64,000 nucleotides of DNA from Janthinobacterium sp. 67 (GCF_002797895.1 NZ_PGES01000001.1:4030001-4094000), one strand, 5' to 3'. Counted from the first letter of the stretch, positions 21,890 through 35,104 are shown. Numbers and translations are program-made. Notes: generated from the sequence alone by a model not told the origin.

Positions 21890-22678
21890 TTACAGCAGGG
21901 CTGTGACAGGGCGCGTTGTTTTCATCCATTTCTGGGCGATGGTATTGAGGCTGCCGTCTTCTTTCGACTTGGCCAGGATGGCATTGATTTGCGCCAGCAA
22001 CTTCGGTTCGCTTTTATTGATGCCGACGTAGCAGGGAGAATTCTTGATAAAGAATTTAAATTCGAGTTTTTTGGCAGGCTGTTTTTCGACAATGGCGCCA
22101 GCCACCACGTTGCCAGTGGCAATCAAGGGCACCTGGCCGGACAGGAAAGCGGAAATGGTCGCATTATTATCTTCAAAACGCTTGATGGTGGTATTGGCCG
22201 GCGCAATCTTGCTCAGCTCAAGATCTTCCACGGCGCCGCGGGTGACGCCCACGGTTTTCCCTGCCAGTTGTTCCGCCTTGCCAATCGCCTGATCTGCGGT
22301 CCCGAACACGCCGCTGAAGAATGGCGCATACGCTGCGCTGAAATCGATGACTTTTTCACGCTCCGGGTTTTTACCGAGACTGGAAATGACCAGGTCGACT
22401 TTTTTGGTATTGAGGTAAGGAATGCGATTGGCGCTGGTCACGGGCACCAGTTCCAGCTTGACCCCCAGGCCTTTGGCCAGCAGTGCGGCCACGTCAATGT
22501 CGTAGCCAACGGGTTTCATGTCAGGGCCGACCGATCCGAAAGGCGGGAAATCCTGGGGCACGGCCACGCGCAAGACCTTGGCTTTGAGAATATCGTCGAG
22601 CGCCTCGGCATGGGTCAGCGGCGCGGCAAGTGCGGTGGCGGACAAGATCAGCGACAACAGGATCGAGCGACGGTTCAT
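21890..22678 (-). CDS. Polar amino acid ABC transporter, substrate-binding protein
   Basis: A 262-residue periplasmic receptor (SBP family 3). A signal peptide ends near LAAPLTHAEA. Family features are LRVAVPQDFPPFGSVG, PVGYDIDVAALLAKGLGVKL, VDLVISSLGKNPEREKVIDF and the C-terminal NTIAQKWM. The ATG at 22678 follows TGAGGAG by seven bases; a TTG two codons earlier is less likely. First gene of the operon; the substrate is probably a polar amino acid, but which one cannot be read from sequence. Confidence 0.92.
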   Translation of the reverse strand: MNRRSILLSLILSATALAAPLTHAEALDDILKAKVLRVAVPQDFPPFGSVGPDMKPVGYDIDVAALLAKGLGVKLELVPVTSANRIPYLNTKKVDLVISSLGKNPEREKVIDFSAAYAPFFSGVFGTADQAIGKAEQLAGKTVGVTRGAVEDLELSKIAPANTTIKRFEDNNATISAFLSGQVPLIATGNVVAGAIVEKQPAKKLEFKFFIKNSPCYVGINKSEPKLLAQINAILAKSKEDGSLNTIAQKWMKTTRPVTALL

Positions 22679-22754
22679 GGACAACTCCTCAAGGTGGGAT
22701 GGAGCGTGCTATCCCGTGATGAACAGCGCGCCATAATCCTTGAGCAGTTTCCGT

Positions 22755-22777
22755 GCCTGCATACAAAGCCTGCATAC
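22755..22777. promoter_or_regulatory. Direct-repeat candidate operator before the ABC operon
   Basis: The ten bases GCCTGCATAC occur at 22755-22764 and again at 22768-22777, a period of 13, followed by a degenerate third unit CTGCAAAGCC. They lie about 80-100 bases upstream of the binding-protein start. On the minus strand TTGCAG and TATGCA with a 17-base spacer overlap them. The co-transcribed GntR protein is the natural candidate to bind here; this is inference. Confidence 0.35.
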
Positions 22778-22878
22778 GATCTGCAAAGCCCCTATTTCTG
22801 CATGATTTTTGAGCAGTGCCTGACTTTCTGCACCACAGCATGCACGAATCGGGTGCGCCGAGACAAATTGCCAGACGT

Positions 22879-22915
22879 AAAAAAACCCCAACCGGATCAC
22901 CGGAAGGGGTTTTTT
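22879..22915 (-). terminator. Terminator of rRNA operon copy 2
   Basis: CCCC, AA, CCGG, loop ATCA, CCGG, AA, GGGG forms a near-perfect hairpin with A-runs on one side and T-runs on the other, so it can act on both strands. It lies 10 bases beyond the 5S gene of copy 2. Confidence 0.85.
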
Positions 22916-22925
22916 CGAATAACAA

Positions 22926-23039
22926 GCCTGACGATAACCTACTTTCACACTGGTTGCAGCACTATCATCGGCGCAAAGTTGTTTCACGGTCCTGTTCGGG
23001 ATGGGAAGGGGTGGGACCAACTTGCTATGGTCATCAGGC
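22926..23039 (-). rRNA. rrf: 5S ribosomal RNA, copy 2
   Basis: Identical in sequence to the 5S gene at 13478-13591. The 23S-5S spacer beside it differs from that of copy 1. Confidence 0.94.
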
Positions 23040-23173
23040 ATAACTTGTACTGGCATTTGTCCTCGATGGAGCGACAAAGCCTGAATCGGGAAGAAGCAAA
23101 GATTGGGGTAATGACTGGTAGTATCAACACACACGCAACGTTGTACCGTCTTATCCTCTGTACCTGCTAAGGT

Positions 23174-26058
<2,885 letters not shown>

Positions 26059-26312
26059 CGTTAGCCTCTGAAGACCGAAGTCATCAAAGAGCGCTACAGG
26101 GATAAGAAAGTACAACGTTGTTGCTTGTTTGTTGATACATACAATCATTACCCATCAAGTCGCCTCATGCATTGCTGCACGCATAGACTTGATCAATAAA
26201 TAATCTTTACTTCTTCCAGATTGTTAAAGAACGAAACAGCTTTGATCGCTAAAAGATCAAACCTAAACCTGAGTCACTGACCGGCTTACGTTTGCACTTT
26301 CGAGTAAAACTT
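26059..26312 (-). other. 23S-tRNA internal transcribed spacer with boxA, copy 2
   Basis: Same sequence as the spacer of copy 1, with the boxA-like GTTCTTTAACAA at 26221-26232. Confidence 0.7.
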
Positions 26313-26388
26313 TGGTGGAGGATGACGGGATCGAACCGACGACCCCCTGCTTGCAAAGCAGGTGCTCTCCCAGCTGAGCTAATCCCCC
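26313..26388 (-). tRNA. tRNA-Ala (TGC), copy 2
   Basis: Identical to the gene at 16866-16941, anticodon TGC, CCA encoded. Confidence 0.96.
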
Positions 26389-26399
26389 TGGGTAATGAC

Positions 26400-26476
26400 T
26401 GGTAGGGCTGGTTGGACTCGAACCAACGACCCCCGCGTTATCAACACGGTGCTCTAACCAGCTGAGCTACAGCCCC
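26400..26476 (-). tRNA. tRNA-Ile (GAT), copy 2
   Basis: Identical to the gene at 16953-17029, anticodon GAT, CCA encoded. Confidence 0.96.
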
Positions 26477-26571
26477 AACGCGGAACTACTACGACTACTG
26501 TTTCTTCTTAATTAAACAGCCGATAAGTGTGAACATTTGATGCGTGAATCATTACTGATTCGTGCAAACTC

Positions 26572-28107
<1,536 letters not shown>

Positions 28108-28373
28108 TCTCTGTTACTTTGCCGTTTTACCGGCACCGTCATTGCTGACGGGTCGCTCACTCAAAAAACTGACAGGCCACTACTTTCGTAGCGCCTATTT
28201 CATTATTTCTTGTGAACATTTGATATTTTAAGTTTTACAGCGATCCGAAGATCACTGCTGCACTTACATCAAATGCCCACACTTATCGACTGTTAATTGT
28301 TAAAGAACTGTATTCGGTTACTGCTTTCGCGCTATCGACAAAGCGTTGTGTTTGTCAGCTGCGAAGAAGGAAG
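28108..28373 (-). other. Leader of rRNA operon copy 2, with boxA
   Basis: Leader between P2 and 16S, with boxA at 28297-28308. It matches copy 1 from the ACTGACAGGC block to the promoter apart from scattered changes, but lacks the extra block next to 16S. No gene is seen. Confidence 0.7.
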
Positions 28374-28402
28374 AGTATGAAGCAATTTGCTACGTCCGTC
28401 AA
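28374..28402 (-). promoter_or_regulatory. rRNA promoter P2, copy 2
   Basis: TTGACG (28402-28397), 17 bases, CATACT (28379-28374) on the minus strand, as in copy 1. Confidence 0.75.
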
Positions 28403-28480
28403 CTCCTTCTTTTTTACTACCCAGCCCCTGAAGGCTGTTCCTTTTGTGTCGCAAACTAGTGCGTCTCATTGGGGAGGCGA

Positions 28481-28509
28481 ACTATAGCAAAGCGCCCCGG
28501 GAGTAGCAA
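28481..28509 (-). promoter_or_regulatory. rRNA promoter P1, copy 2
   Basis: TTGCTA (28509-28504), 17 bases, TATAGT (28486-28481) on the minus strand, with the same downstream conserved block as copy 1. Upstream of it begins the divergent SNF transporter gene, so the 28410-28591 stretch must hold promoters for both directions; a TACAAT box at 28540-28545 could serve the transporter but has no good -35. Confidence 0.55.
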
Positions 28510-28591
28510 GGCTTTTCCCGGGTATTTGCGGCCAACTGCTACAATTTCGCCCCCTCAGCGCAAATTCGCGCCCCACCATAGAAGATTCACC

Positions 28592-29971
28592 ATGAAACAA
28601 CAAGCTCAAGGATCAGGCCTGACCCTGAAACGGGCTGGCTTTACCACTGGCTTCGGCGTCCTCGCCGCCACCCTCGGTTCCGCAGTCGGTCTCGGCAACA
28701 TCTGGAAGTTCCCCTATCTGACAGGCGCCAATGGCGGCGCCGGCTTCCTGCTCATCTATCTGCTCGCTACCTTATTAGTGGGACTGCCCGTGATGATCGC
28801 GGAAATCACCTTGGGACGCCGGGCCAAGGTCAATCCCATTTCGACCATGGAACAGCTGGCACCGAAGGGCAAGCCCTGGTGGCTGGTCGGCTTCATCGGC
28901 ATGGTGGCCGCCTTCCTGATCGTCGCGTTCTATTCGGAAGTGGTGGGCTGGGTGTTCGCCTATATCGCCAAGGCCATCGATGGCTCCATTCTCAGCAGCG
29001 ACAAACTGGTGACGGAAGCGGCCTTCGCTTCGCTGATCGCCAATCCCCTCCAATCGCTGTTGTGGCAATGGGGCGTGCTGCTGTTTATCGGCGGCATATT
29101 GATGCTGGGCGTAACCAAGGGCATCGAGGCGATCGCCAAGAAACTCATGCCGCTGCTGTTCCTGTTACTCCTGCTGCTCTGCGCGGTCAGCCTGTCGCTC
29201 GATAAAGCGGGCGAAGGCCTGGCATTCCTGTTCCGTCCCGATTTTTCCAAGCTGACGGCTTCCGTCGTGCTGACAGCCATGGGCCTGGCCTTCTTTAAAT
29301 TGTCCGTCGGCATGGGCACGATGATGACCTACGGCAGCTATTTCCGCGATGACCAGAATATCCCCGTCACGACCTTGCGCGTGATGGCGGCCGACCTCGG
29401 TGTATCGATGCTGGCGGGCATTGCCATCTTTCCCGCCGTGTTCACGTTCGGCTTCGCGCCCAGCGCGGGACCATCGCTGGTGTTCATCACCATTCCCGCC
29501 GTGTTTTCGCAGATTCCCATGGGACAAGTGCTGATGGTGGTGTTCTTTATCCTCGCCGCCGTGGCCGCCACAGGGGCGATGCTGTCGCTGATGGAAGTGC
29601 CCGTGGTGATTTTCCATGAACGCTTCGGCTGGACCCGCACCAAGGCCACCATCGTGACCATGCTGCTGCTGGCCGTGCTCGGTTCCGTATGCGCGCTGAG
29701 CAACAGCACCCTGGCGGACTTCAAGCTGTTTGATTTGAATATGTTTGATCTGTTCGACTTCGTCTCGTCGAATATCTTCCTGCCCGTGGGCGGCATTGCG
29801 ATTGCCTTGTTTACCGGCTGGGCCTGGGGCAAAGACCATTTCATCGATGCGATCAGCAATCATGGCCAGTTGCAAAATAGAAAGCTGGCGCATGTGCTGC
29901 TGTTCCTGCTGCGCTTTGTCTCGCCCGTCTTGATCCTGATCGTCATGCTGAAAGGCCTGAAAGTCTTCTAG
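28592..29971 (+). CDS. Sodium-dependent transporter, SNF (NSS) family
   Basis: A 459-residue neurotransmitter:sodium symporter of the bacterial type (LeuT/Tyt1/MhsT relatives), importing an amino acid or similar solute with Na+. TM1 carries the unwound substrate/sodium segment ATLGSAVGLGNIWKFPYLTG, followed by NGGAGFLLIYL; TM6-like AMGLAFFKLSVGMGTMMTYG is also typical. About 11-12 membrane spans. The ATG at 28592 gives MKQQAQGSGLTLKRAGF, the usual N-terminus; the open frame upstream runs into the rRNA promoter region and is not coding. Its stop codon directly touches the stop codon of the convergent dipeptidase gene. Confidence 0.92.
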   Translation: MKQQAQGSGLTLKRAGFTTGFGVLAATLGSAVGLGNIWKFPYLTGANGGAGFLLIYLLATLLVGLPVMIAEITLGRRAKVNPISTMEQLAPKGKPWWLVGFIGMVAAFLIVAFYSEVVGWVFAYIAKAIDGSILSSDKLVTEAAFASLIANPLQSLLWQWGVLLFIGGILMLGVTKGIEAIAKKLMPLLFLLLLLLCAVSLSLDKAGEGLAFLFRPDFSKLTASVVLTAMGLAFFKLSVGMGTMMTYGSYFRDDQNIPVTTLRVMAADLGVSMLAGIAIFPAVFTFGFAPSAGPSLVFITIPAVFSQIPMGQVLMVVFFILAAVAATGAMLSLMEVPVVIFHERFGWTRTKATIVTMLLLAVLGSVCALSNSTLADFKLFDLNMFDLFDFVSSNIFLPVGGIAIALFTGWAWGKDHFIDAISNHGQLQNRKLAHVLLFLLRFVSPVLILIVMLKGLKVF

Positions 29972-30586
29972 TCAGAGAACCCGGGTGTAGGTCTGGCGCA
30001 CCAGCACCCGGTCACCGCAATCGAAATGCCACCATTCGCTGTTGATGCCAAAGAAGCCCGCCTGGAACATCGCCTCGCGCAAAAGGCGGCGATTGTCCAC
30101 TTGCTGCTCCGTAATTTCTCCCCTTTCCAGCATCACCAGTTCCAGTGCCGGATGCGAGCGCTCACTCAAGTCGTCAAAACCGGTACCCATATCCAGTTCC
30201 TGCCCGTCCGGCCCGACGATGGTGATGTCGAGCGCCATGCCGAACGAGTGAATCGAGCCGCGCGACGGTTCCGCAATATAGCCGAGCAACTCCGTTCCCT
30301 GCAGCGCATCCCATAGTTGCTGCTGCACCCGCTGCGGGCGCAGGGCGTCGAGCACCAGCAAATGATGATTGGGCCGCCGCTCGGCCAGCCACGCCACGGC
30401 TTTCTCCAGCGCCACTGCCGCATCGCGGTGCAGCCAGGCGCAATCGATGGGGCTGTATAAGTCGCGGCCGACGAAATTGTCGGGCGTGGCATAGCGCAAG
30501 TCGATGGCAATGCCGGCGATGCTGCTCAGGTGGCGAAATTGCGGATCGCTGCCGACCGCTTCCAATTGCAAACTTGCAACAGACAT
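29972..30586 (-). CDS. ddpX: D-alanyl-D-alanine dipeptidase (VanX/DdpX family)
   Basis: A 204-residue zinc dipeptidase of family M15D that splits D-Ala-D-Ala. The zinc ligands His113 and Asp120 lie in SIHSFGMALD and His187 in EWWHFD, with the catalytic Glu184; Arg83 in DALRPQ matches the transition-state arginine of VanX. No signal peptide is seen, so it acts in the cytoplasm. The ATG at 30586 follows AAGAGGAG and overlaps the LysR stop (TGATG), so the two are coupled. In non-glycopeptide-resistant bacteria such enzymes are thought to use D-Ala-D-Ala as nutrient; the neighbouring wall-recycling genes support this role. Its 3' end abuts the SNF gene with no base between the stop codons. Confidence 0.92.
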   Translation of the reverse strand: MSVASLQLEAVGSDPQFRHLSSIAGIAIDLRYATPDNFVGRDLYSPIDCAWLHRDAAVALEKAVAWLAERRPNHHLLVLDALRPQRVQQQLWDALQGTELLGYIAEPSRGSIHSFGMALDITIVGPDGQELDMGTGFDDLSERSHPALELVMLERGEITEQQVDNRRLLREAMFQAGFFGINSEWWHFDCGDRVLVRQTYTRVL

Positions 30587-31488
30587 CAGACTCCTCTTTC
30601 CAGGCAATTGCGCGCCGCTACGCCGATGCTGTCGGCCAGGCGCCGCGCGCCATGCGACAGCGGCGAGTGGCTCGCCGTCAATAAATACAGTTGGATCGGT
30701 ATCGTCGGCGCCCAAGGACGGCGCTGCAGCCGCTCGGGCGAGCCGGACGCGGCCGTAAACGGGTCGACGACGGCCATGCCGGCGCCCGCTTCCACCAGCG
30801 AGCGGGCGATTTGATAGGTCTGCACCACGGTAGAAAACACGGGGTGGATATCCTGCGCCTCGCAAGCGGCGATCACCAGTTCACCCAGCGGATCATTATC
30901 CGTATGGCCGATCAGCTCGCCATTCAGGCCATGCGCCGTCAATGGTGTGCCGCAATCGGCCGCGCGCCAGGTGCCGGCTGGCGCGATGACCGTCATGACG
31001 CCCTGCGCGATCGGTTCGGCCACGATGCCTGGATGGCGCGGGTCTTGCAGCGACACGGCCAGGTCCGCTTCACCGAGGCGCAGGGTATTGACGATCTCGC
31101 CCGTGTGGTGGGTAGCCAGCTGGCAACGCGTGTGGGGAAAGTCGCGCCGCCACTCCGTCATGGCGAACGGCAAGACGCTGATGGCAATCGTCGGCGTGGA
31201 GACCAGGCGGATGGTTTCCACCGCATGGCCCTTCAGGCTGGCCGCCAGGCGGCGGATACCCAATAAATCGCGGTTGAGCTTTTCTGTCTCGACAAACAAA
31301 CGGTGCGCCTCGGGTTTCGGGTACAGCTTGCCCCGCACGCGCTCGAACAGCGGCATGCCCAGTTGCAGCTCGCAATGCTGCAAGACCTTGGTCACGGCCG
31401 GTTGCGAGATATGCAGCACTTGCGCGGCGCCGCTGATGGTGCCAACTTGCATGATGGCGTGAAATACTTCGATATGACGCAGCCGCAT
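30586..31488 (-). CDS. LysR-family transcriptional regulator
   Basis: A 300-residue LysR-type regulator: winged helix-turn-helix at residues 1-60 (MRLRHIEVFHAIMQVGTISG...LHISQPAVTKVLQHCE) and a periplasmic-binding-like effector domain from about 90. Placed between the amidase and the dipeptidase genes and translationally coupled to the latter. By position it may sense a wall-derived ligand and control part of this cluster. It has a gap of 83 bases after the amidase gene, where its own promoter could lie. Confidence 0.92.
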   Translation of the reverse strand: MRLRHIEVFHAIMQVGTISGAAQVLHISQPAVTKVLQHCELQLGMPLFERVRGKLYPKPEAHRLFVETEKLNRDLLGIRRLAASLKGHAVETIRLVSTPTIAISVLPFAMTEWRRDFPHTRCQLATHHTGEIVNTLRLGEADLAVSLQDPRHPGIVAEPIAQGVMTVIAPAGTWRAADCGTPLTAHGLNGELIGHTDNDPLGELVIAACEAQDIHPVFSTVVQTYQIARSLVEAGAGMAVVDPFTAASGSPERLQRRPWAPTIPIQLYLLTASHSPLSHGARRLADSIGVAARNCLERGV

Positions 31489-31571
31489 GAGCTATTCCTT
31501 TACCTTGCCGTGGCCGCCTGGGCCGTCAACGTTCAGCATATAAGAAAAAGTCATGGGCTGGAACGGCTATG

Positions 31572-32372
31572 CTATTTTGCAACAACAGCCGGGGCCGGCG
31601 TCGTCAGCACTTCCAGCAGGGCCGCCGTTTCGCCGTCGGGCGTGCCGTCAAACAAGGTGTTGCGGTATTTCATCTGGAAGGCGATCAGCACATTGCGCGT
31701 CGCTTCGTCGAAAACGCCCGTATTCGGCGTCGCATAACCGTGCTGGGCCAGCTTTTTCTGGAACCAGACGGCGTCCGGTACTTGCTGCTCAAAAATGATT
31801 CGCTGCGCGGCAACGCGGTTCGCATCGGGCCAAACGATCAGGCCCGCATCGGCCAGCTGGCGCCATGGGAACAGCGGGCCCGGGTCCTGCTTGCGCTGCG
31901 GGGCGATTTCGTTATGGCCGAGGATATTTTCCGGCGCGATGTTGTAGCGGGCCTGGATATCTTTCAGCAGTGGAATCAGCTCATCGATCTGCGCCTGGGG
32001 AAACGGATACCAGAGGCGGCCTTCCGGCGTGTCCTTGTAGCCGGGGTTGACGATCTCGATGCCGATCGAGCTGACATTCAACTGTGTATAAGTCTTCCAG
32101 TTACTCACGCCCGCGTGGTTGGCCTGGCGCGATTCGTCGACCAGCACGTAAAACTTCGGCTTGTCCGTGTCCGTCAGCAAATAATGGCTGCTCACTACTT
32201 GTTCCGTCAGGATCTTGATCGAGCGTGGCAGGTCGCTGACCGTGTAATGGATGACGATGAATTTGACGCGCGGGCTCTGACTGCGTGCATTCAAACTGTG
32301 GTCGAGGTGCGGCGCGGGCGTGGTACAGGCGGAAAGCAGGGCCACCAGCAGGGCGAGGGCGATTTTTTTCAT
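31572..32372 (-). CDS. amiD: N-acetylmuramoyl-L-alanine amidase lipoprotein (AmiD-like)
   Basis: A 266-residue zinc amidase (Amidase_2 family) that cuts the bond between MurNAc or anhydroMurNAc and the stem peptide. The lipobox LLSAC gives lipid-modified Cys16, placing it at the periplasmic face of a membrane, as for AmiD. Zinc ligands His42 (VIHYT), His153 (LGHNEIAP) and Asp163 (QDPGP), with Lys161 nearby, match AmpD. The C-terminal 70 residues (VWFQKKLAQHGYATPNTGVF...) form a peptidoglycan-binding domain. Its ATG overlaps the stop of the kinase gene (ATGA). Confidence 0.92.
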   Translation of the reverse strand: MKKIALALLVALLSACTTPAPHLDHSLNARSQSPRVKFIVIHYTVSDLPRSIKILTEQVVSSHYLLTDTDKPKFYVLVDESRQANHAGVSNWKTYTQLNVSSIGIEIVNPGYKDTPEGRLWYPFPQAQIDELIPLLKDIQARYNIAPENILGHNEIAPQRKQDPGPLFPWRQLADAGLIVWPDANRVAAQRIIFEQQVPDAVWFQKKLAQHGYATPNTGVFDEATRNVLIAFQMKYRNTLFDGTPDGETAALLEVLTTPAPAVVAK

Positions 32373-33349
32373 GAAAGATCCATGTTCGGGTTAATAAAAT
32401 GTTCAGTGTTGGCCTGTTTCCTGACCGCCGTCTTGACGGCTATCCTGGCCGCCGCGTCATGTGGACGGGCAACTTTCTGTTCCATCGTCAACGATACAGG
32501 CAAAGCGGCGCGCATGGCTGACGCGATGGCCGGGTGCAATTGCGCCGCGCGGCCCGCCAGCACCACGGGACGCGGACCATGGCGCGATACCAATGCCAGG
32601 GCCAGACGGGCCAGTTCCTGTCCCGCGCGCTGCAAGATGTCCAGCGCCAGCGGGTCGGCATCGGCACTGGCGGCCACGGCCAGCGCCAGCCGGCCGATGG
32701 CGCCCCGGTCCTGGCCATACATGAAGGCGCGCGACAGCGACCAGTCACTGCCGCCCAGTTGCGCAAACACGGCCTCGGCCATGGGCGAGGCTTGCCAGCT
32801 GCCGGGCGCCTCGTCTTCGCGGCGCCAGATGTGGCGCAAGGCTTCGCGCGCGATCCAGTAGCCGCCGCCGCCATCGTCGAGCAGCACGCCGCGCCCGCCT
32901 GCGCGGTGAAAGCCGCCATCCGTGTCGATCCAGGCGGCAATCGAGCCCGTGCCAGCGTAGACCAGGTAACCTTCGCCTGGTTCAAAACTGTCGCGATAGG
33001 CGATATCGATATCGTTGCCCAAGCGGACGTCGCCGGCGTCCAGCGCCAGCAAGTCGGCCAGCATGTGCGCCAGCGTCACATCGTCGCCGCCAAAGCCCGT
33101 CAAGCCCGCCACCACGGCGCGCGGCTGGCCGATGGCCAGCACAGCCCGAGACAGTTTCGCAAACGTGGCGTGCACGGCTGCGCGGCCCGCATCGCTGCTC
33201 ATTTGCAAGGCAGACAAGCCTTCCACGGCACCGTCCGCCACAATGGCGCCATCCGCGCCGGCCAAAGCCCAGCGTGTTTGCGTGCCGCCCGCGTCGATGC
33301 CCAGCCCGAGCACGGCAGTGTCAGTATTGATTGCAGGGAAGGAAATCAT
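32369..33349 (-). CDS. N-acetylglucosamine/N-acetylmuramic acid kinase (BadF/BadG/BcrA fold)
   Basis: A 326-residue kinase of the ASKHA fold. Phosphate-1 motif GLGIDAGGTQTRWAL, catalytic segment LGNDIDIAYRD, phosphate-2 VYAGTGSIAAW, then RGVLLDDGGGGYWIAREAL. Relatives include eukaryotic NAGK and clostridial MurK, which phosphorylates both GlcNAc and MurNAc. With murQ in the same cluster, a MurK-like role making MurNAc-6-phosphate is attractive; anhydroMurNAc kinase (AnmK) belongs to another family and is not here. The ATG at 33349 was preferred; upstream ATGs lie in a 13-bp hairpin at 33377-33413. It overlaps amiD by four bases. Confidence 0.87.
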   Translation of the reverse strand: MISFPAINTDTAVLGLGIDAGGTQTRWALAGADGAIVADGAVEGLSALQMSSDAGRAAVHATFAKLSRAVLAIGQPRAVVAGLTGFGGDDVTLAHMLADLLALDAGDVRLGNDIDIAYRDSFEPGEGYLVYAGTGSIAAWIDTDGGFHRAGGRGVLLDDGGGGYWIAREALRHIWRREDEAPGSWQASPMAEAVFAQLGGSDWSLSRAFMYGQDRGAIGRLALAVAASADADPLALDILQRAGQELARLALALVSRHGPRPVVLAGRAAQLHPAIASAMRAALPVSLTMEQKVARPHDAAARIAVKTAVRKQANTEHFINPNMDLS

Positions 33350-33376
33350 GGCATGAGTGTAAAGCCAAGCGGAGCT

Positions 33377-33413
33377 TGCAGGCATGAAAGCTTGCGCATG
33401 TTTCATGCCTGCA
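33377..33413. repeat. Long hairpin between the glycosidase and kinase genes
   Basis: TGCAGGCATGAAA (33377-33389), an 11-base loop, and the exact reverse complement TTTCATGCCTGCA (33401-33413). No T-run follows on either strand. It stands in the 93-base gap of a minus-strand operon, 28 bases before the kinase ATG, where it could be an operator, a processing site or an RNA-stability element. Confidence 0.7.
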
Positions 33414-33442
33414 GGTTATGGATTGCCGGTAAACCGGCAAAA

Positions 33443-35104
33443 TTACTTGGTGGCGACCGTAAACGGTGCGCGCACGGTAACGCGGGGGCTTTCATTGCCG
33501 AGGCGGTCCACGGCGCTGACCACCACCGCATTGACTTTACCAATGGCATCGTCGACCAGGGTCAGCTCGCCTTGCACGCCCGTAACCACGGTAAAACGCC
33601 AGTCTTCGCCGTAGCGGGCCCAGACGGCGTATTGCGCCACGGGCTTGCCGCCGCCCGCCGTCAATTTGAGGTTCAGGCTGCTGGAATCGCGGCGCAACGC
33701 CAGCACGGGCGTACCGGGCGCTTCCTTGCCCAGCCACGGCGTGGCGGGAACCAGGGCAGGGCTTTGATACACGGCCGCCTTGAGTTGCTCGCTGACACCC
33801 TTGCGATTCTGCATCAGGGGCACCATGCTGAAATGCACTTGTCCATTCGCGCCGGGACGCGTGCGCGTCACTTCGATCTGCTTGATGATCTCTTGCGGCG
33901 TGAAGGACTTGGCGGAATTGTCGATGCGGCTCGTATATAAACCCGGCCACACGTGGCGGCCATACGGATTTTGCGCCAGCCAGTAGTCGAGCAGCACGCC
34001 AAACGCTTGCGGCGCCTGCGCCACGGGCCAGTACAGCTGCGGCGACAGGTAATCGAGCCAGCCCTTGGCCAGCCACAGTTCCGCGTCCGCATACAATTTA
34101 TCGTACTGGCTGAAGCCGACGATGCCGGCAGGGCGGCGGTCCGGGCGGCCGATGCCGAACGGGCTGATGCCGAAGCGCACCCAGCTCTTTTCGCGGTGGA
34201 TGCCTGTATACAAAGCCTCGATCAGCTGGTTGACGTTCTGGCGGCGCCAGGAAGCGCGGTCCAGCTGGCCACCGGCCAGCAGATATTGCTGCCAGGAAGG
34301 CTCATCGGGAAACGGCAATTCGCGCTTGGCGCCGCCATTGCCCGCGTCCAGCGCGGCTGTTTCGGCCCCCGCACCGGCGCCGGGCGCGTCGATCGGGTAC
34401 GGGTAAAAGTAATCGTCGATGTGCACGCCATCGATATCGTAGCGGCGCACCACGTCCAGCACCACGTCCGTCGTGTGCTTGGAGGCGGCGGCGTCGCCCG
34501 GGTCCATCCACAGGTAGCGGCCGTATTGTTTGACGGACGCCGGATTGGTGGACGCGAAACTGTCGCGCGCCAGCGGCGACTTGGCCGTCGCGTGACGGGC
34601 CCGGTAGGGGTTGAACCAGGCATGCAATTCCAGGCCGCGCGCATGCGCTTGTGCCACCCAGAAAGCCAGCGGGTCATACATCGGTAATGGCGGCTGGCCT
34701 TGCTTGCCGGTCAGGTATTCCGACCACGGCTCCAGTTGCGATGGGTAAATCGTGTCGGCGCTGGGCCGCACTTGCAGCACAATCGCATTCAGATTCAAGG
34801 ACTTGGCACGGTCGAGGATGGCCAGCGCTTCCGCTTGCTGCTTGGCGACAGGCAAATTGCTGCGGCTGGGCCAGTCGATATTGGCGACCGTCGAGACCCA
34901 GGCGGCGCGGAATTCGCGCGGCGCCGGCGGCGGCACTTCGCCCGTGATGTGCTGCACGGGCGGCACGGCAGGCAAACCCGCTTCGCCCGGTGTCACTGTC
35001 GATGGCAGCTTGGTGCTGGTACAGCTGCTGAGCAATGTGGCGGTGGCCAGCGCGGCCAATACGCCGGCGCTGGCGCCCAGGCGTTTTTTGAAAGTAGACA
35101 ACAA
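33443..35104 (-). CDS. DigH-like glycoside hydrolase lipoprotein (GHL10/YngK family)
   Basis: A 553-residue exported hydrolase of the DUF187/GHL10 family; E. coli DigH (YddW) of this family cleaves peptide-free ('denuded') glycan strands. The lipobox LLSSC gives a lipid-modified cysteine at residue 28. The TIM-barrel begins REFRAAWVSTVANIDWPS, with NLNAIVLQVRPSAD, ELHAWFNPYRA and DGVHIDDYFYPYP carrying the likely acidic residues; a fibronectin-like segment ends the protein. The start is TTG at 35104, supported by AAGGA seven bases upstream and by the complete signal peptide. It lies between the AmpG-like permease and the kinase genes. Confidence 0.87.
   Translation of the reverse strand: MLSTFKKRLGASAGVLAALATATLLSSCTSTKLPSTVTPGEAGLPAVPPVQHITGEVPPPAPREFRAAWVSTVANIDWPSRSNLPVAKQQAEALAILDRAKSLNLNAIVLQVRPSADTIYPSQLEPWSEYLTGKQGQPPLPMYDPLAFWVAQAHARGLELHAWFNPYRARHATAKSPLARDSFASTNPASVKQYGRYLWMDPGDAAASKHTTDVVLDVVRRYDIDGVHIDDYFYPYPIDAPGAGAGAETAALDAGNGGAKRELPFPDEPSWQQYLLAGGQLDRASWRRQNVNQLIEALYTGIHREKSWVRFGISPFGIGRPDRRPAGIVGFSQYDKLYADAELWLAKGWLDYLSPQLYWPVAQAPQAFGVLLDYWLAQNPYGRHVWPGLYTSRIDNSAKSFTPQEIIKQIEVTRTRPGANGQVHFSMVPLMQNRKGVSEQLKAAVYQSPALVPATPWLGKEAPGTPVLALRRDSSSLNLKLTAGGGKPVAQYAVWARYGEDWRFTVVTGVQGELTLVDDAIGKVNAVVVSAVDRLGNESPRVTVRAPFTVATK

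Noticed and set aside
28469..28591. A longer SNF transporter N-terminus beginning at 28469
   Set aside because: This stretch contains the divergent rRNA promoter P1 and codes an Arg/Pro-rich leader foreign to the family.
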